Below are positions 9,147 to 21,442 of a stretch of 64,000 nt of DNA, piece after piece. The notes below the pieces were generated by a model. The model did no database searches and was not told where the DNA came from. It saw nothing but the letters and a program-made list of their open reading frames with translations. The position numbers and the translations under genes were made by a program. The DNA is from Annulohypoxylon bovei var. microspora (taxonomy: Eukaryota > Ascomycota > Sordariomycetes > Xylariales > Hypoxylaceae). The stretch lies in assembly GCA_022836615.1 (NCBI GenBank), contig MU405210.1, forward strand, positions 372,001 through 436,000, given 5' to 3'. Each line of letters opens with the position of its first letter. Position 1 is the stretch's first letter.

Positions 9147-11398
9147 TTAAGATTTCCCACCGCCGAGGAACTTCGGCAGTGTCTTCCAGGTCTGGCTGTC
9201 TGGAAGCTTGACACGGCCGAAATCCTCGTCGAGATCGAGGATCATCTTCAGGGCATTTCGGCTACGAGCGTGAGGTGAGGTGAGGTCCTTCTCCTTGATG
9301 GTGTCGACGACGTCTGCGACGCCGGTGTGGACCTGTTCTTGCTTTGTTTTGCCGGGGAACGGCAAGACGCTTTGAAGAACTTCATACGCCGCAAGTGTAA
9401 AACCGAACTGAGGGGAAGATCGAAGAATACGAGCCGGGCCACCCTTGAAGAAGGCTCGGAAACCCTCCTCTTTCATAATCGTGGTTGCGGCGTGTCGAAG
9501 ACCGGTGTAGTTCGTGTCACCCTTACGTGCTTCAACCTGCAGACGGGTCTTGATCACATCACACGGGGTGGTAAGATAAGCAGCAGGCATACCAGCTATG
9601 GCACCAGCTGTGAGAAGTTGGAGGACGCCAAGCTTCTTGGTTTTGGACTCTCCAAAGAGGTCCTTCTTGAGGTGGCTGTAGGTGGGGAAGTAGATGGCCG
9701 AGAAAGGAACGTCACGGAGTAAGCATGCTGAGGCACCCTTGTAGAGACCTGCGAGACCCAAGTTCTTAACGATCCACATGGCAGAGCGCTTCTGGGCTGC
9801 ACCTTCAGTAGCTTTCGCAACTTCTCCCTGAACTTGCAGTCGAATCTTAACAATCTCAAGAGGATTGGTAAACACCTATAAACATGAAATTAGCAAAACT
9901 CAACATCACATCTCTAATGAAAGTAGTTGAGAGTTAGACTTACAACTTGACAAGCACCAGCACTACCACCGGCTAAAACTTCATATTCCCACGGAATGTG
10001 ACCGGTTCCGGGGTCTGTGAAAAATCCGCGGACGAGATCGTTCACCGTAAGTTTGATGGCCTTTTCGGGCGCAACGCCGACCAGCTGGGGTAAGACTCCG
10101 GAGTAAAGACCACGGGCACCTTCGTTCGCGATGACTTTCCTAAAACAATCGACCGAGTTCTTGTACAGGCGCTGTCCCGGATCGGCACCTCGCTGGTTCT
10201 GCATTCGTGTCTTGACCAAGTCGATGGGATATACCATAAAGGCACCGAAAGCACCTGCCGCACTTCCCAACAAGAAGTTGAAGGCCGACTCAGCAACCCG
10301 TAGGAGTAAACCCTGCGTAAAGGACTTAGCCTTCCCTTGGCGGTCTTCGGCTTCTTCCGAGACACCGCGATATCTCCACGAAGGATCGAGGACCTTGGCG
10401 AAGTCTGATAGACTTAGTCGGCCTGAGGGTTCGTCTAGGCTGGCGAAGTGGAAGAGGACGTCTGCTTCCATCGGGGTGAATAGAGAGAATCGGGTAACTT
10501 TGGCGGCTTCGTTCAGGAACTCGGTTCTTGTGATCTTCCCGTCGGCACTCTTCTGGCAAGCCTTACGGATGATGAGCTCCACCAAGTCCATCTCCATTAT
10601 CATGTTCTGAAAAGCTCTAACATTGGCATACGAAATCCTACTACCAGTGGAGATATTGCATAAGGTTGTTAGATTCTCTAACAGGTGATCGGATAACTTA
10701 TGCTTGGCCGTCTCCAGGATAATTCTCGCAAAGTCCTCGGGCTCGATGTATCCATCCCTGTCCTTGTCAAAGAGCTGGAAGGCTTGTCTGATCCTCTCAC
10801 CCTGAAGACCACGGAGCATCTGCGAGAACTCCGGGTAAGAGAGAGTGTGTCTCTTGGATTTGTCGCCAATATACAGCTTAGCCCATTCACAGTCCCAGTC
10901 GAAGGGGATACTGTCTGGTCCCTTGTTCCGCTCGTATAAGCCTCTGAAGTCGTCGTACTTTACATTGCCGATGCGGCCGACGTCGAAAAGACGGAAAGCA
11001 ATTTCATATTCGGCATCCGGTTTCATAAGAAGGTTCTGAAAAGCCGCCCAATCGCCAATGGTTATTTTGCCGGCACCTCGACGGTCGGCTACGCGGAAGA
11101 GGAGACCATACTGGTCACGAGTGATCTTGTGCTACGAGAAAGGGTTATAAGTTAGCAACAACAGATTACAAGAGTTACTCATTAGCTAATAGTAAGGTCG
11201 GTAGCTCACGTAGTCTTCACCAGGTGGCGCAATGGCTTCAATAAACTCATCAGGTCCCATGTAGAGCTCCCCGGTCTGTTCATCCTTCGTTGCATTGCTC
11301 AGAAATGAGACTCGATGCGAAGGAGAGAGTTTAGAAGGCTCCTCAGAGCCAAGGAGGCTCTCCTTAACCGCTTCCTTCACAGTCGTAGAGCTCGACAT
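9147..11398 (-). CDS. AGC1: Mitochondrial aspartate/glutamate carrier (AGC1/aralar type, EF-hand)
   Basis: Exons 11398..11210, 11131..9944 and 9875..9147 encode 701 residues; both introns fall between codons. The N-terminal half (to about 330) is a calcium-binding EF-hand region; the clearest loop is FDKDRDGYIEPED at about 184-196. Three mitochondrial-carrier repeats follow, with signatures YPIDLVKTRMQ (about 364-374), NPLEIVKIRLQ and TPCDVIKTRLQ. This two-part layout is diagnostic of the aspartate/glutamate carrier, which exchanges mitochondrial aspartate for cytosolic glutamate plus a proton and supports the malate-aspartate shuttle; it sits in the inner membrane with EF hands facing the intermembrane space. 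Yeast Agc1 lacks full EF-hand function, whereas filamentous fungi keep the animal-like form. The tail beyond the third repeat (about 70 residues, rich in D/E/K) is typical. No damage seen. Confidence 0.96.
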
Positions 11399-13552
11399 TT
11401 TGGCGTGGTCGATTTGCGACTTGCGACGTTTAAGGTGAGCGTCTCGGTAATAGTGAGGGCGCGGACAAAGGGAAGTTTGAAATTGGATTATTTGAAATCG
11501 GCTTATCGATTAGCGCACTGAATTGACTAACTTTTTGAGTAATATTCACGATCGTTCGGTAGTGGAGCGCCGATGCAGGAGTGAAGAGCGCGTGAACTCG
11601 GAGAACCTCGGGATCTTCTTGACAGGGTTCCTAGAGGAAAGTTGAAAGTTTGAAAGAAACGACGAAGGGTGATGTAAACATCGATGAGAAAATAATAGCC
11701 GACCGGCAAGTATGGGGGGATAGGGATGAGTGGTTTTCCGTAAAAAGGCGTTGGACCTGTGATTGCTGTCCGAGAAGAAAGAAAAAACTCGCAGAGTGAT
11801 TTAAATTTCTAAACGGCGCCCGAAAATTGCTAGGTTAAACCAAGGTGGTAGTACCTATCCCATGACTCGCATGCCTCCAAATCTAAACTCAATGGCCTTA
11901 GACGTCGGGTGGACGGGTGTTCCTGAACCGGTTCGGCTTACTGCTGTTGGTAAATTCTTTCGCTCCATCGTTCTTCCGCTTATTATCATGCTTCGCCTAT
12001 CTCTTATCGCAGCATCATCCCTAGCCCCTTACGCCATAGCGCGACGCTAAGCCCGTTAGACTCTGTCATACAGCATAACGCCTCCCCGCCTTGCCCGCCT
12101 AAGAAAATCCCCCCCAGTTCTTGTCCCTGTCGATCGTCCTTAGTTCCCCAGAATCTTCAATCATCTTATTGATTCTCCTGATCCAACTGAACGGAAGGTT
12201 TAGGCCTACTGATAACTTCGTCGCCATGTTGACTCTGACTCTTTGAATCTAAGTCTAGGTTCGAGCATCAATGCCATGAGTATCTGTCAAGTGTCAGCAC
12301 TTACAAAAAAACAGATCATGAATCAACTGTTGCTGTTTCCATGGTGATTATTAAAATTCAATCATCTGATGAACATAAAGCAGAAAGCCCGAGGCTAGAA
12401 GATCATTACTGACCACTGAACAAACCTTGAAAAGAGATCCCATGGGTTCTTTTGAGCCATGAGGTGATGATTATATACATCGTCACGAGTACTCGAGCTG
12501 GATGAAAAGGTTAGACACGCGACTGGATGTCCGATACGTTTTAAGAAGCAAGAAAAATCCGTCAGGGGGCTGTAGTCTCAAACTAGCCGAAGCACGGGCT
12601 TCAAGAACTCACTTATTCTTAGTGAAAACTCCAAAGATCTATTCTCAGGGGAAGACGTCTGCTTTTTAATCTTACGCGACCAGTTCATATATCAAGATCC
12701 AAGATCTTAAGTTCCCGGATTCTTGGCGGGTGACCCCGAACGTCCTCGGCAAAATACATACATCAATTTGGCCCCGGCTCTTACAAACATGCAGATTGCA
12801 CATGATGTGCATACGATCAACGACTGGTTGGCAACAGACTAGGAGTAAATCTCGGTACAGGATAATATCCATGGCGGTACATACCGAGAACACTCAATTA
12901 ATCGGACCGCATATTGCAACCGGGTTGACTGTCCTTGATCAAGTCTTCAGATTCGGTGAATTAACCTATGGACAACGAGGGGTTATATACCTACATAGTA
13001 GAGAGGGGATTGAGGTCAGGGTGGTGTGATTCGACAACATTGCCGCGGAACCCATCGCTTTATTACACACATATTGTACCCTGCATGGAGTAGTAGTATT
13101 AGAAAAAGTTAGCAGTTTAGGCACCAATAGACATGTGATTTGATGTCCCTCCTTTGTAAGGCAATGTGATATGTGATATATGAAATCGTCGATTACCTAA
13201 CATTAAAAACCCCCATCGTTAAAATATTCAAGCACAATCACACAATCACAAATTCTACTTATATGATTGTCAGCCTTAAAAAGGTACTAGTTAAAATAGT
13301 GTTAATAGGTGAATAAAGCTAGATCGAAGCATCATTGTATACTTTATGAATTCCATAGAATGTTTTGAGGAACTTTTCCTAACGCTGCTGGGTATAGGGG
13401 TGAGGCCAGAGTGACACAGCAGATACTAGGTACCAACATACATACAGCGGTCACTAACCCCGCCCTCCTCTAACAAACGCCACTTAGAAACTTTTTCATA
13501 CCTGTAATTAGACGTAGTTACCTGAATAAACATACGAATTGGTAGGTAAAGT
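11399..13552. other. Divergent intergenic region, no supported gene
   Basis: About 2.15 kb between the carrier gene and dipeptidyl peptidase III, which point away from each other, so both promoters must lie here. Overlapping ORFs at 12672..13029 lie on opposite strands and show no protein-like features. Confidence 0.5.
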
Positions 13553-15961
13553 ATGACTACTCCAGTGCAAATCTACAAGTTAGGCATTGCGCCGTTGTTC
13601 GACCGCCTCTCCGAGCGAGAGAAGCAATATGGTCACTTCTTATCAAGGTTAGTTGAAGTTGTTTCTCGTTTTACTCAAACTTATTAATGGAAAATGCTAG
13701 AGCTGCTTGGTCTGGCACGAGGATAATTCTTCGTCAGGTCTCACCGGAGTCTATACCGATTTTTGATTTCATACTAGAGCTGTATAAATCTTGCGATGGC
13801 AATTGGAATCAAATTTCTGGGACCGATGGAGTCACCGAAGAAGACCTTGAAGAGTTTCTCGAATATGCAGCTACTTTCTTGTCTAATATCGGGAATTACT
13901 ATGTGCGTGGATAACTCCTAAATCCCTCGAATAGGGGCTAACTTCTTAAAGGGGTCGGGGGATCAGAAGTTCATTCCACAGATAGCCTCTAGTGCGATGG
14001 AGAAACTTGCTTCTCTGTCACACAAGCTCTCAATCCTCTATTTAGAGATACAGGATTCCATTACGACTATCCCGCCTTTCACCCTTGGCTATCCCAGTAC
14101 AGTAGCTCAAAGTTCTTATTATCCTGAACAGTCTATTGGAAAGGAAGAGATCGCCCTCGTTTCTAGGCATATGCGAGCCCATTCTATTCTGCCCGAAAAC
14201 ACCAGAGTTCTGAAAACCGGAAAAGACACATTCGAGGTCCTTCAAGCTTCAACCATGTTAACGGAGGTAGCAATGACTTTGGATATTCTAGACTCAACTG
14301 CCAGAGTCAGTTTAGTACGAGGGGACCATTCCGATGATCTAGAAAATGTCTGCCAAAATTTATCGAAAGCTGCTCCGTATGCCGCAAACGAATCCCAGCG
14401 GAGTCTCATAGCTCAATATATCGAGAGCTTTCGAACCGGAAGTCTCGATGTGTATCGGGACTCCCAGCGGACATGGATCACCGATAAAGCACCCAAGATT
14501 GAGAATATCTTCGGTTTTGTGGAGCCATACAGAGACCCAGCCGGTATCCGTGCCGAATTTGAAGGATTGGTTGCCATAGCCGACGCCGAAGAAACAAAGC
14601 TTTTGTCGAAATTGGTTGAGAACTCTGACAAGTTCATTCAGCGACTCCCTTGGGCTACCCCCGAAAACAATGGTAAGGGGGTCTTCGAGAAATCACTATT
14701 CGAGCCGCCCGAGTTCTCCAGTATTCATGGTGTGTATCATGTCCATTATCCGTATGCGACTGGAAACTTATAATAGTAGCCTTAGCATATTGTTCTAGCA
14801 TAATATTTCCCGGAATCAACCTCCCAAATGTGAGTATTACCTAAATATCCACCAAATACATGTTCATTAAGAAGTTCCGCCTGGCTACTAGTACAACGAT
14901 ATCCGTCAAGACGTGGGGTTTAAAAACGTAATCATCGCAAACCGTATGACGGCTGAAAGTACCGCGGCACAGTGGCCTTTCATCGAAGATTCCGAAATGG
15001 AGGTGTTCCAAAAACATAAGTATCCTGCATACTACTGGTGGGTTGTGCTTCATGAACTCCTAGGTCATGGTACAGGCAAGATGATGATCGAAGAACCTAC
15101 CAATGAATTCAACTTCGATCCTGTGAATCCACCAATAAACCCTCTTGACGGGAAGCCTATGAAAACTTGGTATAGGCCTGGCCAGACGTGGACTGGTGAA
15201 TTTGGAGATTTAGCTACAACCCTAGACGAGTGCAGGGCCGAACTAGTAGGAGCTTATCTGATGGATGATCTGGAGCTACTAGCTCTCTTTGGCTTCACGG
15301 ACAAGTCTGATATTCGGGCTAGTGACTGTGAATCTCTCCATATTCACGTATTTCGAGTTGAAAGCTGACATCAAGAAGTGACCTATAACCTGTATCAGCA
15401 ACTTGGGGTTGATGGCCTTAAAGCTCTTTCAAACTACAATATCGATGGAATGGTGAGCTATTACTACCATAACAGTGAACCTTGCTAACTTTATTCTACA
15501 GAAATGGGGACAAGCTCACAGCAGGGTAATGAATTTCTAAAGCGAGAAGTTAGAAGCATGCTAATAGGCTACAGGCTCATTTTGCAATCCTTAGATGTCT
15601 ACTCAAGCACGGTGATGGATGCATTAAGGTCCATTATGATATGGGGGCCAAGAAGCTTAGAATTCAGGTCGACAAATCGAGAATACGGAGTCATGGGAAG
15701 AAGGCCCTTGGTGAGATGCTGTTGCGCCTCCACATATATCGCTGCACTGCAGATGTTCAAAAGTGTAGGGAGTATTACGAAGACCTTTCTCATGTAGATG
15801 AGGAATGTCTAAAGTGGCGACAGACTGTGATTGAAAACCAACCAGCCCCACTATTAAATGTACAGGCCAATACATTTATCGATGGCGAAACGGTCATATT
15901 GAAGGAATATGAGGCCACTATAACCGGCGTTATTCAGAGCTGGTATGAGCGTGGAGTCTAA
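13553..15961 (+). CDS. Dipeptidyl peptidase III (metallopeptidase family M49)
   Basis: Eight exons (13553..13647, 13701..13902, 13952..14729, 14780..14829, 14892..15327, 15379..15452, 15502..15525, 15575..15961) give 681 residues, close to the family's 680-730. All frames agree; the acceptor of exon 4 could instead be three nt upstream (14777). The zinc motif HELLGH is at 429-434 and the second motif DECRAE at 487-492, with Asp where most members have Glu first. Conserved WYRPGQTW, GINLPNYNDIRQ, WGQAHSRAHF and VDKSRIRSHGKKAL segments are all present. DPP III is a zinc exopeptidase removing dipeptides from the N-terminus of short peptides, usually cytosolic; no signal peptide is seen. Exon 7 is only 24 nt. 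The gene converges with the kinase-like gene, 331 nt apart. Confidence 0.93.
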
Positions 15962-16292
15962 GTAAGCTAAGAAAAGGTTCAAATAAGAAAGCAAGAGTTT
16001 GAGAATATTACTAATCCAACTAACTACAATATCTTCACAGCTAACTAGGTACAAAATGTATAGCACGACTTGAAGAATGTTGAGATTGAGCCCCTAATTG
16101 ATCGCAGTTTGCAAAAGAGGGGCTTCCTCAGACAACTTTTGATAATTATTACATGAGTTCATAAATTTTGAGATATCCGATCGTTTGTAAGATAGGTAAC
16201 AGGTAAAGTTTGTAATTATTATTCTAGGAAATTGCATGCCTCGCTGGTTACCTCTTGACTTCTCAAGTAACCCTGACATCTAGCATCGCAAT

Positions 16293-17504
16293 CTACTTTA
16301 ACGCCGAGACCTCAAGTTGAGAATCTTGTCCAGTCATATCTGGACGTCTACCATCTTCACCATTGACATGATATTCTTTTTCAAGTGCCTCCTTAATCCT
16401 TCCCAGCCCCTGCAAATCACCCTCGCGGGACTCACTAAGTTCTACGTCAACCCATGTATCAGTGAAGCCTCCTCCAAAATCAATAACCCAGGCATCATCA
16501 TTCTCGTCAATAACAACATTGTCTGGCTTTGCGTCCTTCCAGATGATACCATTCCTGTGAAGCTCGGTGATCGTATGTTCAATTTGAGCCGCCCATTTCC
16601 TTCTCCGGGGCAACGAGGCCTCGACACGATGGCGTTCAATGACATCTCCGAGAGCAGGGATTTTCGCAGGAATATTATTCAGAACAAAACCTACATATCC
16701 ACCATCAAGGGTGATAAGTCCTAAAAGAAGGTATTAGCGGGGGGGATTTTGCGAAGTCGTACTTGAGAAAAAGATTTATTTACCCTTAAGTCTAGAAGTT
16801 CGGGCTTCGGAGTCTAAGTTTGCTTTTTGAATCTTGAGAAGCGTCTCAACTTCGGGAATTATCGTATTCCGTAAGAATTTCCATGCCACTTTGCAAACAT
16901 ACTTCTCTCCCTCTATAGATGCCTCGAAGGCGGACATCCCGGTGAAGTAAGGACGGCCCATATAGACCTGCGAGGCCTGGAAAACTGGGAGTGAATCTAG
17001 ATCTGGGATAACTTTCTTCAACTCTTCGGCAGTAACTGGCACCACTTTATCCGTAGTGTTGCTATGGTGGCCCTCAATTAGAGTCAACTCGCCATTGAGA
17101 GTCACAAGCTGCAATTTAACCTCGTCTGGATGTACGTGTTGCTGTACTGTGCGCACTTCCCACTTTTGAGACGGGCTATACGGCCGACCTGACATCGAGG
17201 GGGCGAATTTTTTAAGCATTGGGCGAACGATCTCCCCTATTTCGTCACCTACTTTTTCTAAACATTTATCCTGTCGTTCATTATCCTCTGGATCTGTTCC
17301 AGGATGCATGGAAACTTCTTCAAGACGATAGAGATAGTCGTACTCGAGGGCGCCAGCGTCCTCGTTATCATATCCCGAGGGAGGGGTCTGAGACACAAGA
17401 ATCTTGAATTTCTTTCCGTTAAAAATATATGCTGACGTGAAGTCAAGGCGATTAGGGTCGAGCATTTGGTTTACACCAAGGACGATAAACTCGTCTGTAG
17501 CCAT
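16293..17504 (-). CDS. Protein-kinase-like (PKL-fold) fungal protein
   Basis: Exons 17504..16784 and 16720..16293 give 382 residues; the 63-nt intron interrupts a Gly codon and ends CTTTTAG. The C-terminal third has kinase-fold motifs: WKDAKPDN at 301-308, equivalent to the catalytic loop with Asp303 and Asn308, and IDFGG with DFG at 321-323. A hinge-like run at about 247-262 and the helix HTITELHRNGI precede them. The N-terminal 200 residues (FIVLGVNQMLDP start) are not a standard kinase N-lobe; the segment EGEKYVCKVAW may supply the ATP-site lysine. Such proteins are abundant in filamentous ascomycetes, most uncharacterised. Substrate may be a protein or a small molecule. Acts in the cytosol as far as sequence shows (no signal or membrane helix). 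Confidence 0.8.
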
Positions 17505-18859
17505 CGTGATTGTTCGGTACTTTTTAACAGACTGGCGGGGAAGGAAGGTCGGCGGTGGACAAGAATTGAAACTAAAGGCGGAAATAATATTCTAGGAGAG
17601 ATTTGATCACTGACAGACCAAAGAAGTATGAAGAATAAGAGGGGGAAAACTTGATGTGATGTCCGTCGGGCTGTTAGGACATGGATATTTTCTATGAAGC
17701 ATCGGGAAGCGTTTTGATTGGATAGTCAAGCGCCGGGCCGTATTGTTGGAACAGAAATACGGATATGACTCGGTCCCTATACCAGAGTACATAATATATT
17801 ATTCTGTTTCCAACAAATACAGAACTTTCAAAGCAGAACAGGATATTCATCTAGCACGTATTCCAACATTAGAAAATCCACTTCTTTCGTCAACCTAGGT
17901 AAAAGTAGGTACGTAGCTAGATTATGCATTCATTGGATCTTAATGAATCTAAAAAGTCGCCAACAACTAAATGGTTTTCTTCTTTGCCTTGGCTCGGGAG
18001 GTTCATAGACTCGGCCCGTAACCTTGAGGCTACGCATCGGCAATGGAAGAGACGTGACTACTTGCCTAGGTAGGTGCAGTGAGGCCTCAAATTACACTTG
18101 GCAATTTTGGACAATTTCTCATACACAACATAGCCGCCGCGCATGATGCGAGGCAGGGCTCGTAGTTAGTCCTGTGACAAGACTCTAGGCGCGGCTGCCC
18201 TCCCCCAAAACGGGTTCACCTAGGTTGGGAGCCAATAAATAAATATAACTATTGTTCCCAAGACATGTATCTCTTGACTCACGTCTATGTTGTTGCCGCT
18301 TTGCCTCACGACCGAATTCTTTTCTGGCCTTGGCTTGACCTAACATCTCTCGCATAGTCCGCTTGTTCGCTGCATCGGGGGTGATAATGATACCAAATTT
18401 GAACTGGACTCTGGCAATGTGATACTATATATGGCTGTTGTTATCGTTGGAATCACTGGCGGCCAATTATTAAAAAGGGTGTTGTTTTATTCTGCCATAT
18501 ATCAGGGCCGGAGGCTGTGACGACCACAAGACATGAAGAAATAGGGGAAAATAGGGGAAGCCAACCTGGCGCTTCTCAATGAAATGACTCTAAATAGGTA
18601 GGATGTATTCAACAGCTGGTTAAAGATGATAATCCTAAATTATATAAAATATAGAATTCGCTCTCACTACGAATGTGAAATATCTAAGTCTGCAGGGACG
18701 AAATACTCAATTCCTAGTACAGAGAAAAGAATATTCACTTCACTTGAGACCACACAACTTGTATAAATCAATAAACCTCTGCTTCGATCATCCTAGGTGC
18801 TATTCAAAGTCTTTAAATCAGGATCATATCAGCTACCTACCTAGCTACTATTACAGCAA
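17505..18859. other. Intergenic, no supported gene
   Basis: About 1.35 kb with repeated CTAGGTA-like steps (for example near 17895 and 18064) and an ATAGGGGAA direct repeat near 18541-18558. No gene is called. The right end may be leader sequence of the small Cys-rich ORF. Confidence 0.45.
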
Positions 18860-18925
18860 GTGAGGAACTCAAGTCACCTACGTCTAAACATAAACCTTAG
18901 TAAGGAATACTAACGCTTTCAATAG
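18860..18925 (+). other. Candidate intron in the 5' untranslated region
   Basis: The segment starts GTGAGG, contains a perfect TACTAAC branch site and ends CAATAG, 66 nt in all. It ends 10 nt before the ATG at 18936, so it would lie in the leader of the Cys-rich ORF. It is the strongest evidence that this small ORF is transcribed. Confidence 0.45.
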
Positions 18926-18935
18926 GCCTATTAAG

Positions 18936-19151
18936 ATGTGTTATATCGTCAAATCTCCCTCGAGATGGCGCTGCGGACATAGCAGAACGCGTGAGGATAG
19001 CGATGAGACCACAAGGTGCCCTCCTCATCTACTTCCATACTGTCAATCAAAATGGACACATGTTAAAGAAACGAGATACCTGCCATATGATTGCCCTATG
19101 TGTCAACGGCGGGCAGCGGAAGCAGCAAGAAGAAGAGAGCGTAGGGGTTAG
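18936..19151 (+). CDS. Small Cys-rich protein, possible zinc-binding peptide
   Basis: A 71-residue single-exon ORF with no recognised domain. It has a Cys/His pattern: MCY at the start, RWRCGH at about 11-16, TRCPP, YCQ, and DCPMCQ near residue 53-58. Spaced Cys-x2-Cys and Cys-Gly-His pairs of this kind occur in small fungal proteins that probably hold one or two zinc ions. A very basic tail (AARRRERR) follows. No signal peptide is visible, so a secreted effector is unlikely. A good candidate leader intron lies just upstream (18860..18925). Alternative: a chance ORF; conservation in a related genome would decide. Confidence 0.45.
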   Translation: MCYIVKSPSRWRCGHSRTREDSDETTRCPPHLLPYCQSKWTHVKETRYLPYDCPMCQRRAAEAARRRERRG

Positions 19152-19951
19152 GTCTTAGTTAGGACGCATACGTGGGATTTTCTCATTTATTTCTCACAAA
19201 CCAAGCTTTGAAAGGGGGATTCACATGATAATTATGATCTGGTTATCATATACCCGGTGAACCTTTAGGCGGATATGTATCTCAAATACTATAGCAGGTC
19301 TGGTACTCGAGAGATGGGGTGGGGGGTCATGGAGTTGTACGTTGTGACCGAGAGGCTGTGTATTAGTAGAACTTCTCTTTTGTTTTGATTTTGGACATGT
19401 TATCAATTCAACACTCGTTTAATGTTAAAACAGCGGCTTAACCTTGAGAAAACTTTGACTGATTTGTCGTAATGCTGCGAAACTGTTATAACTAGGTATG
19501 TACCTAGGTAGGTAGGTATGTTATTCTACTACTTAACTTGTAATTCTCCTAAAAAAGAATATATATACCTAGAAAAGGGCGTCATCGGATAACTCTAGGA
19601 GGATGTAGGTAGGCTATAATTAAGTGGCCTTAAAGGTTGCTACGTGTAACGTTCTAATTATAATATACCCCTTTCTTTGTTGAACACTATCTCCTTAATT
19701 ACCTGACTATTAAATAATCAGAACCCAGCTTTTATGAGTGTTGGTAGACGACTAGGCTTACCGAGACACCTTCACACGGTCCTCTCAATGTGGAATTACA
19801 TATCGTGGAGATATGATAGTAAGAGGGAAAAGATCATACTATTAAATTTATCCAGAAGCATGTTACTAGATGAGAGTGTAAATTGTAGGGGTGCTCTTTT
19901 CTACACCTTACGTCCTACGTCCCGTAGTGAGATCCTTTAACGGCTGATAAT
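19152..19951. other. Intergenic, no gene seen; CTAGGTA-type repeats
   Basis: A/T-rich sequence containing a clear TACCTAGGTAGGTAGGTATG run near 19501-19520 and several ATATA tracts. It should include the 3' end of the oxidoreductase transcript on the minus strand. Confidence 0.45.
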
Positions 19952-21442
19952 CTACACTAGCTTCCAGAATCCATCTGTAATTTCGATTTTAATCTCCCTG
20001 TTTTCGTCTATGCTTCGCCGACCAGCTTCGAGGATAGCTGTCGTCGCTATCGTGTTGTTCAACGTGGGAAGCCCTCTCGCATCAAGATCGGTGGGCTTGA
20101 GCGCCCCCGAATTGACTGCCCGGCACCCGTCCACGAACTTTTCGAAGGAGATATAACCGTATCCGGTTTGTCCGTTGAAATTGCCCTCTTCGTCTGGCGC
20201 ATATTTCATGTAGAATGGGTTGTACCACACGAGTTGACCTGCGGTATCCTCCGCAACATCATATCCACGCTTAGCCTGGTTGATGCGGACTTCTCCCCCA
20301 GAGGCCACTTCAATAAGTCAGTAATTTATCTTTCAAAAGGGGGAGGGGGTAGAGGAGCTTTCGATGTTACATACTATAGTGAAAGTATTGATTGGAATGC
20401 ACTCCAGCTTTCTGTGGGGCTGTCCATGATGCCGTGTATACACCTGTAGCAATTTTGCTTGGGTCATCTTGCTTCTGCCAGGTGACCAGTACCGTGATGG
20501 TATCCTCAGTCGCTTCGTTGCATCCGAGGCTGGTGGCGATACCTTTCGCCGCCGAAGCAGAGACCTTGACGGGAACGAAGCCTAGCTGCGAAACCATCGA
20601 GTCGCAAATGTCAACGTGGTGGCTGTTCAGATAGTACGAGATATCGGAATCAACACCAGCCCACGCTTTGAAGGTCTCCAGCTGCGACTTCGGCTGAGAC
20701 ATGTAACTATAAAAGTAGTTGAAGTCACCCAACTTCTGGGCCTTGAACTTGGCGTCAGAGTACGCAGGGTCAAAGCGCTTGTGGTGTTCGATGTACACAT
20801 AAACATTGTGCTTTTTAGCGGCTTCAATAAGCGCTTGGTGGTGCTCCAAGGTTTTCACGGCAGGTTTGGTGATCAGGACGTGTATCCCACGCTCAATTGC
20901 ATATAGAGCTATTGGGTAGTGGGTAGTGTCTGGAGTGAAGATAGTGATGGCATCGCCTGGTTTTAATGCATCAATGGCGGCTTTATATGCGTCAGGGTCC
21001 TTCACATCGTTCGCGGGGTAGGAATCGAAGGAGCAGTCCAAGCCATTGTAGAACTTGGCGATGTTGGTATCAAGATGTTGTCCTACTCATGTCAATATCC
21101 ATTCTTAGTCTACGACTCTACCTATTCAGAAATAAGGTAAACTTACTGATGGCTGGATACTTAGTCCCATTCGTACCAACCATACTCAACTTATCCACCT
21201 TTCCTCTCCTCCGAAGATCGAAAAGAGATAGGCCAACAACTCCGACCTTCTTATCCGAACCCGAAGCGCCGCCTCCAACGAAGCCGGTGGTATATTCTCC
21301 CGTCCCAACCTTTGATAATGTCAGTTTTTAGTAATGGTTTATTAAAGACAAGACGCGTCATGACGAGACACACCATGAGAACATTCAATGGAGAAGGGGA
21401 ACTAGTCGGGACAACGACCGACTTGATCGCTTCTGTTGCCAT
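19952..21442 (-). CDS. Gfo/Idh/MocA-family oxidoreductase (D-galacturonate reductase-like)
   Basis: Exons 21442..21374, 21309..21147, 21082..20375 and 20307..19952 give 431 residues, all junctions in frame. The N-terminal Rossmann fold has the NAD(P)-binding run VGTGEYTTGFVGGG at about 24-37. AITIFTPDTTH and GIHVLITKPAVK follow, the latter being the family's E/T-K-P signature with its conserved lysine. The C-terminal half contains EHHKRFDPAYSDA, SYYLNSHHVDICDSM and a TGVYTASWTAP strand, typical of the alpha/beta substrate domain. The whole matches a fungal group annotated as NAD-binding Rossmann or D-galacturonate reductase-type proteins; the actual sugar substrate is not proven by sequence. 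It points away from the DapA-family gene 3.1 kb to the right, with a decayed gene between them. No targeting signal, so probably cytosolic. Confidence 0.9.

Noticed and set aside
12672..13029. Overlapping opposite-strand ORFs between the carrier and DPP III genes
   Set aside because: Neither has a domain, a leader or a homologue I recognise, and each is the shadow of the other.
14733..14914. Possible disruption of dipeptidyl peptidase III (stop after exon 3 frame)
   Set aside because: Two short introns around a 50-nt exon restore the conserved GINLPNYNDIRQ text, so the gene is intact.
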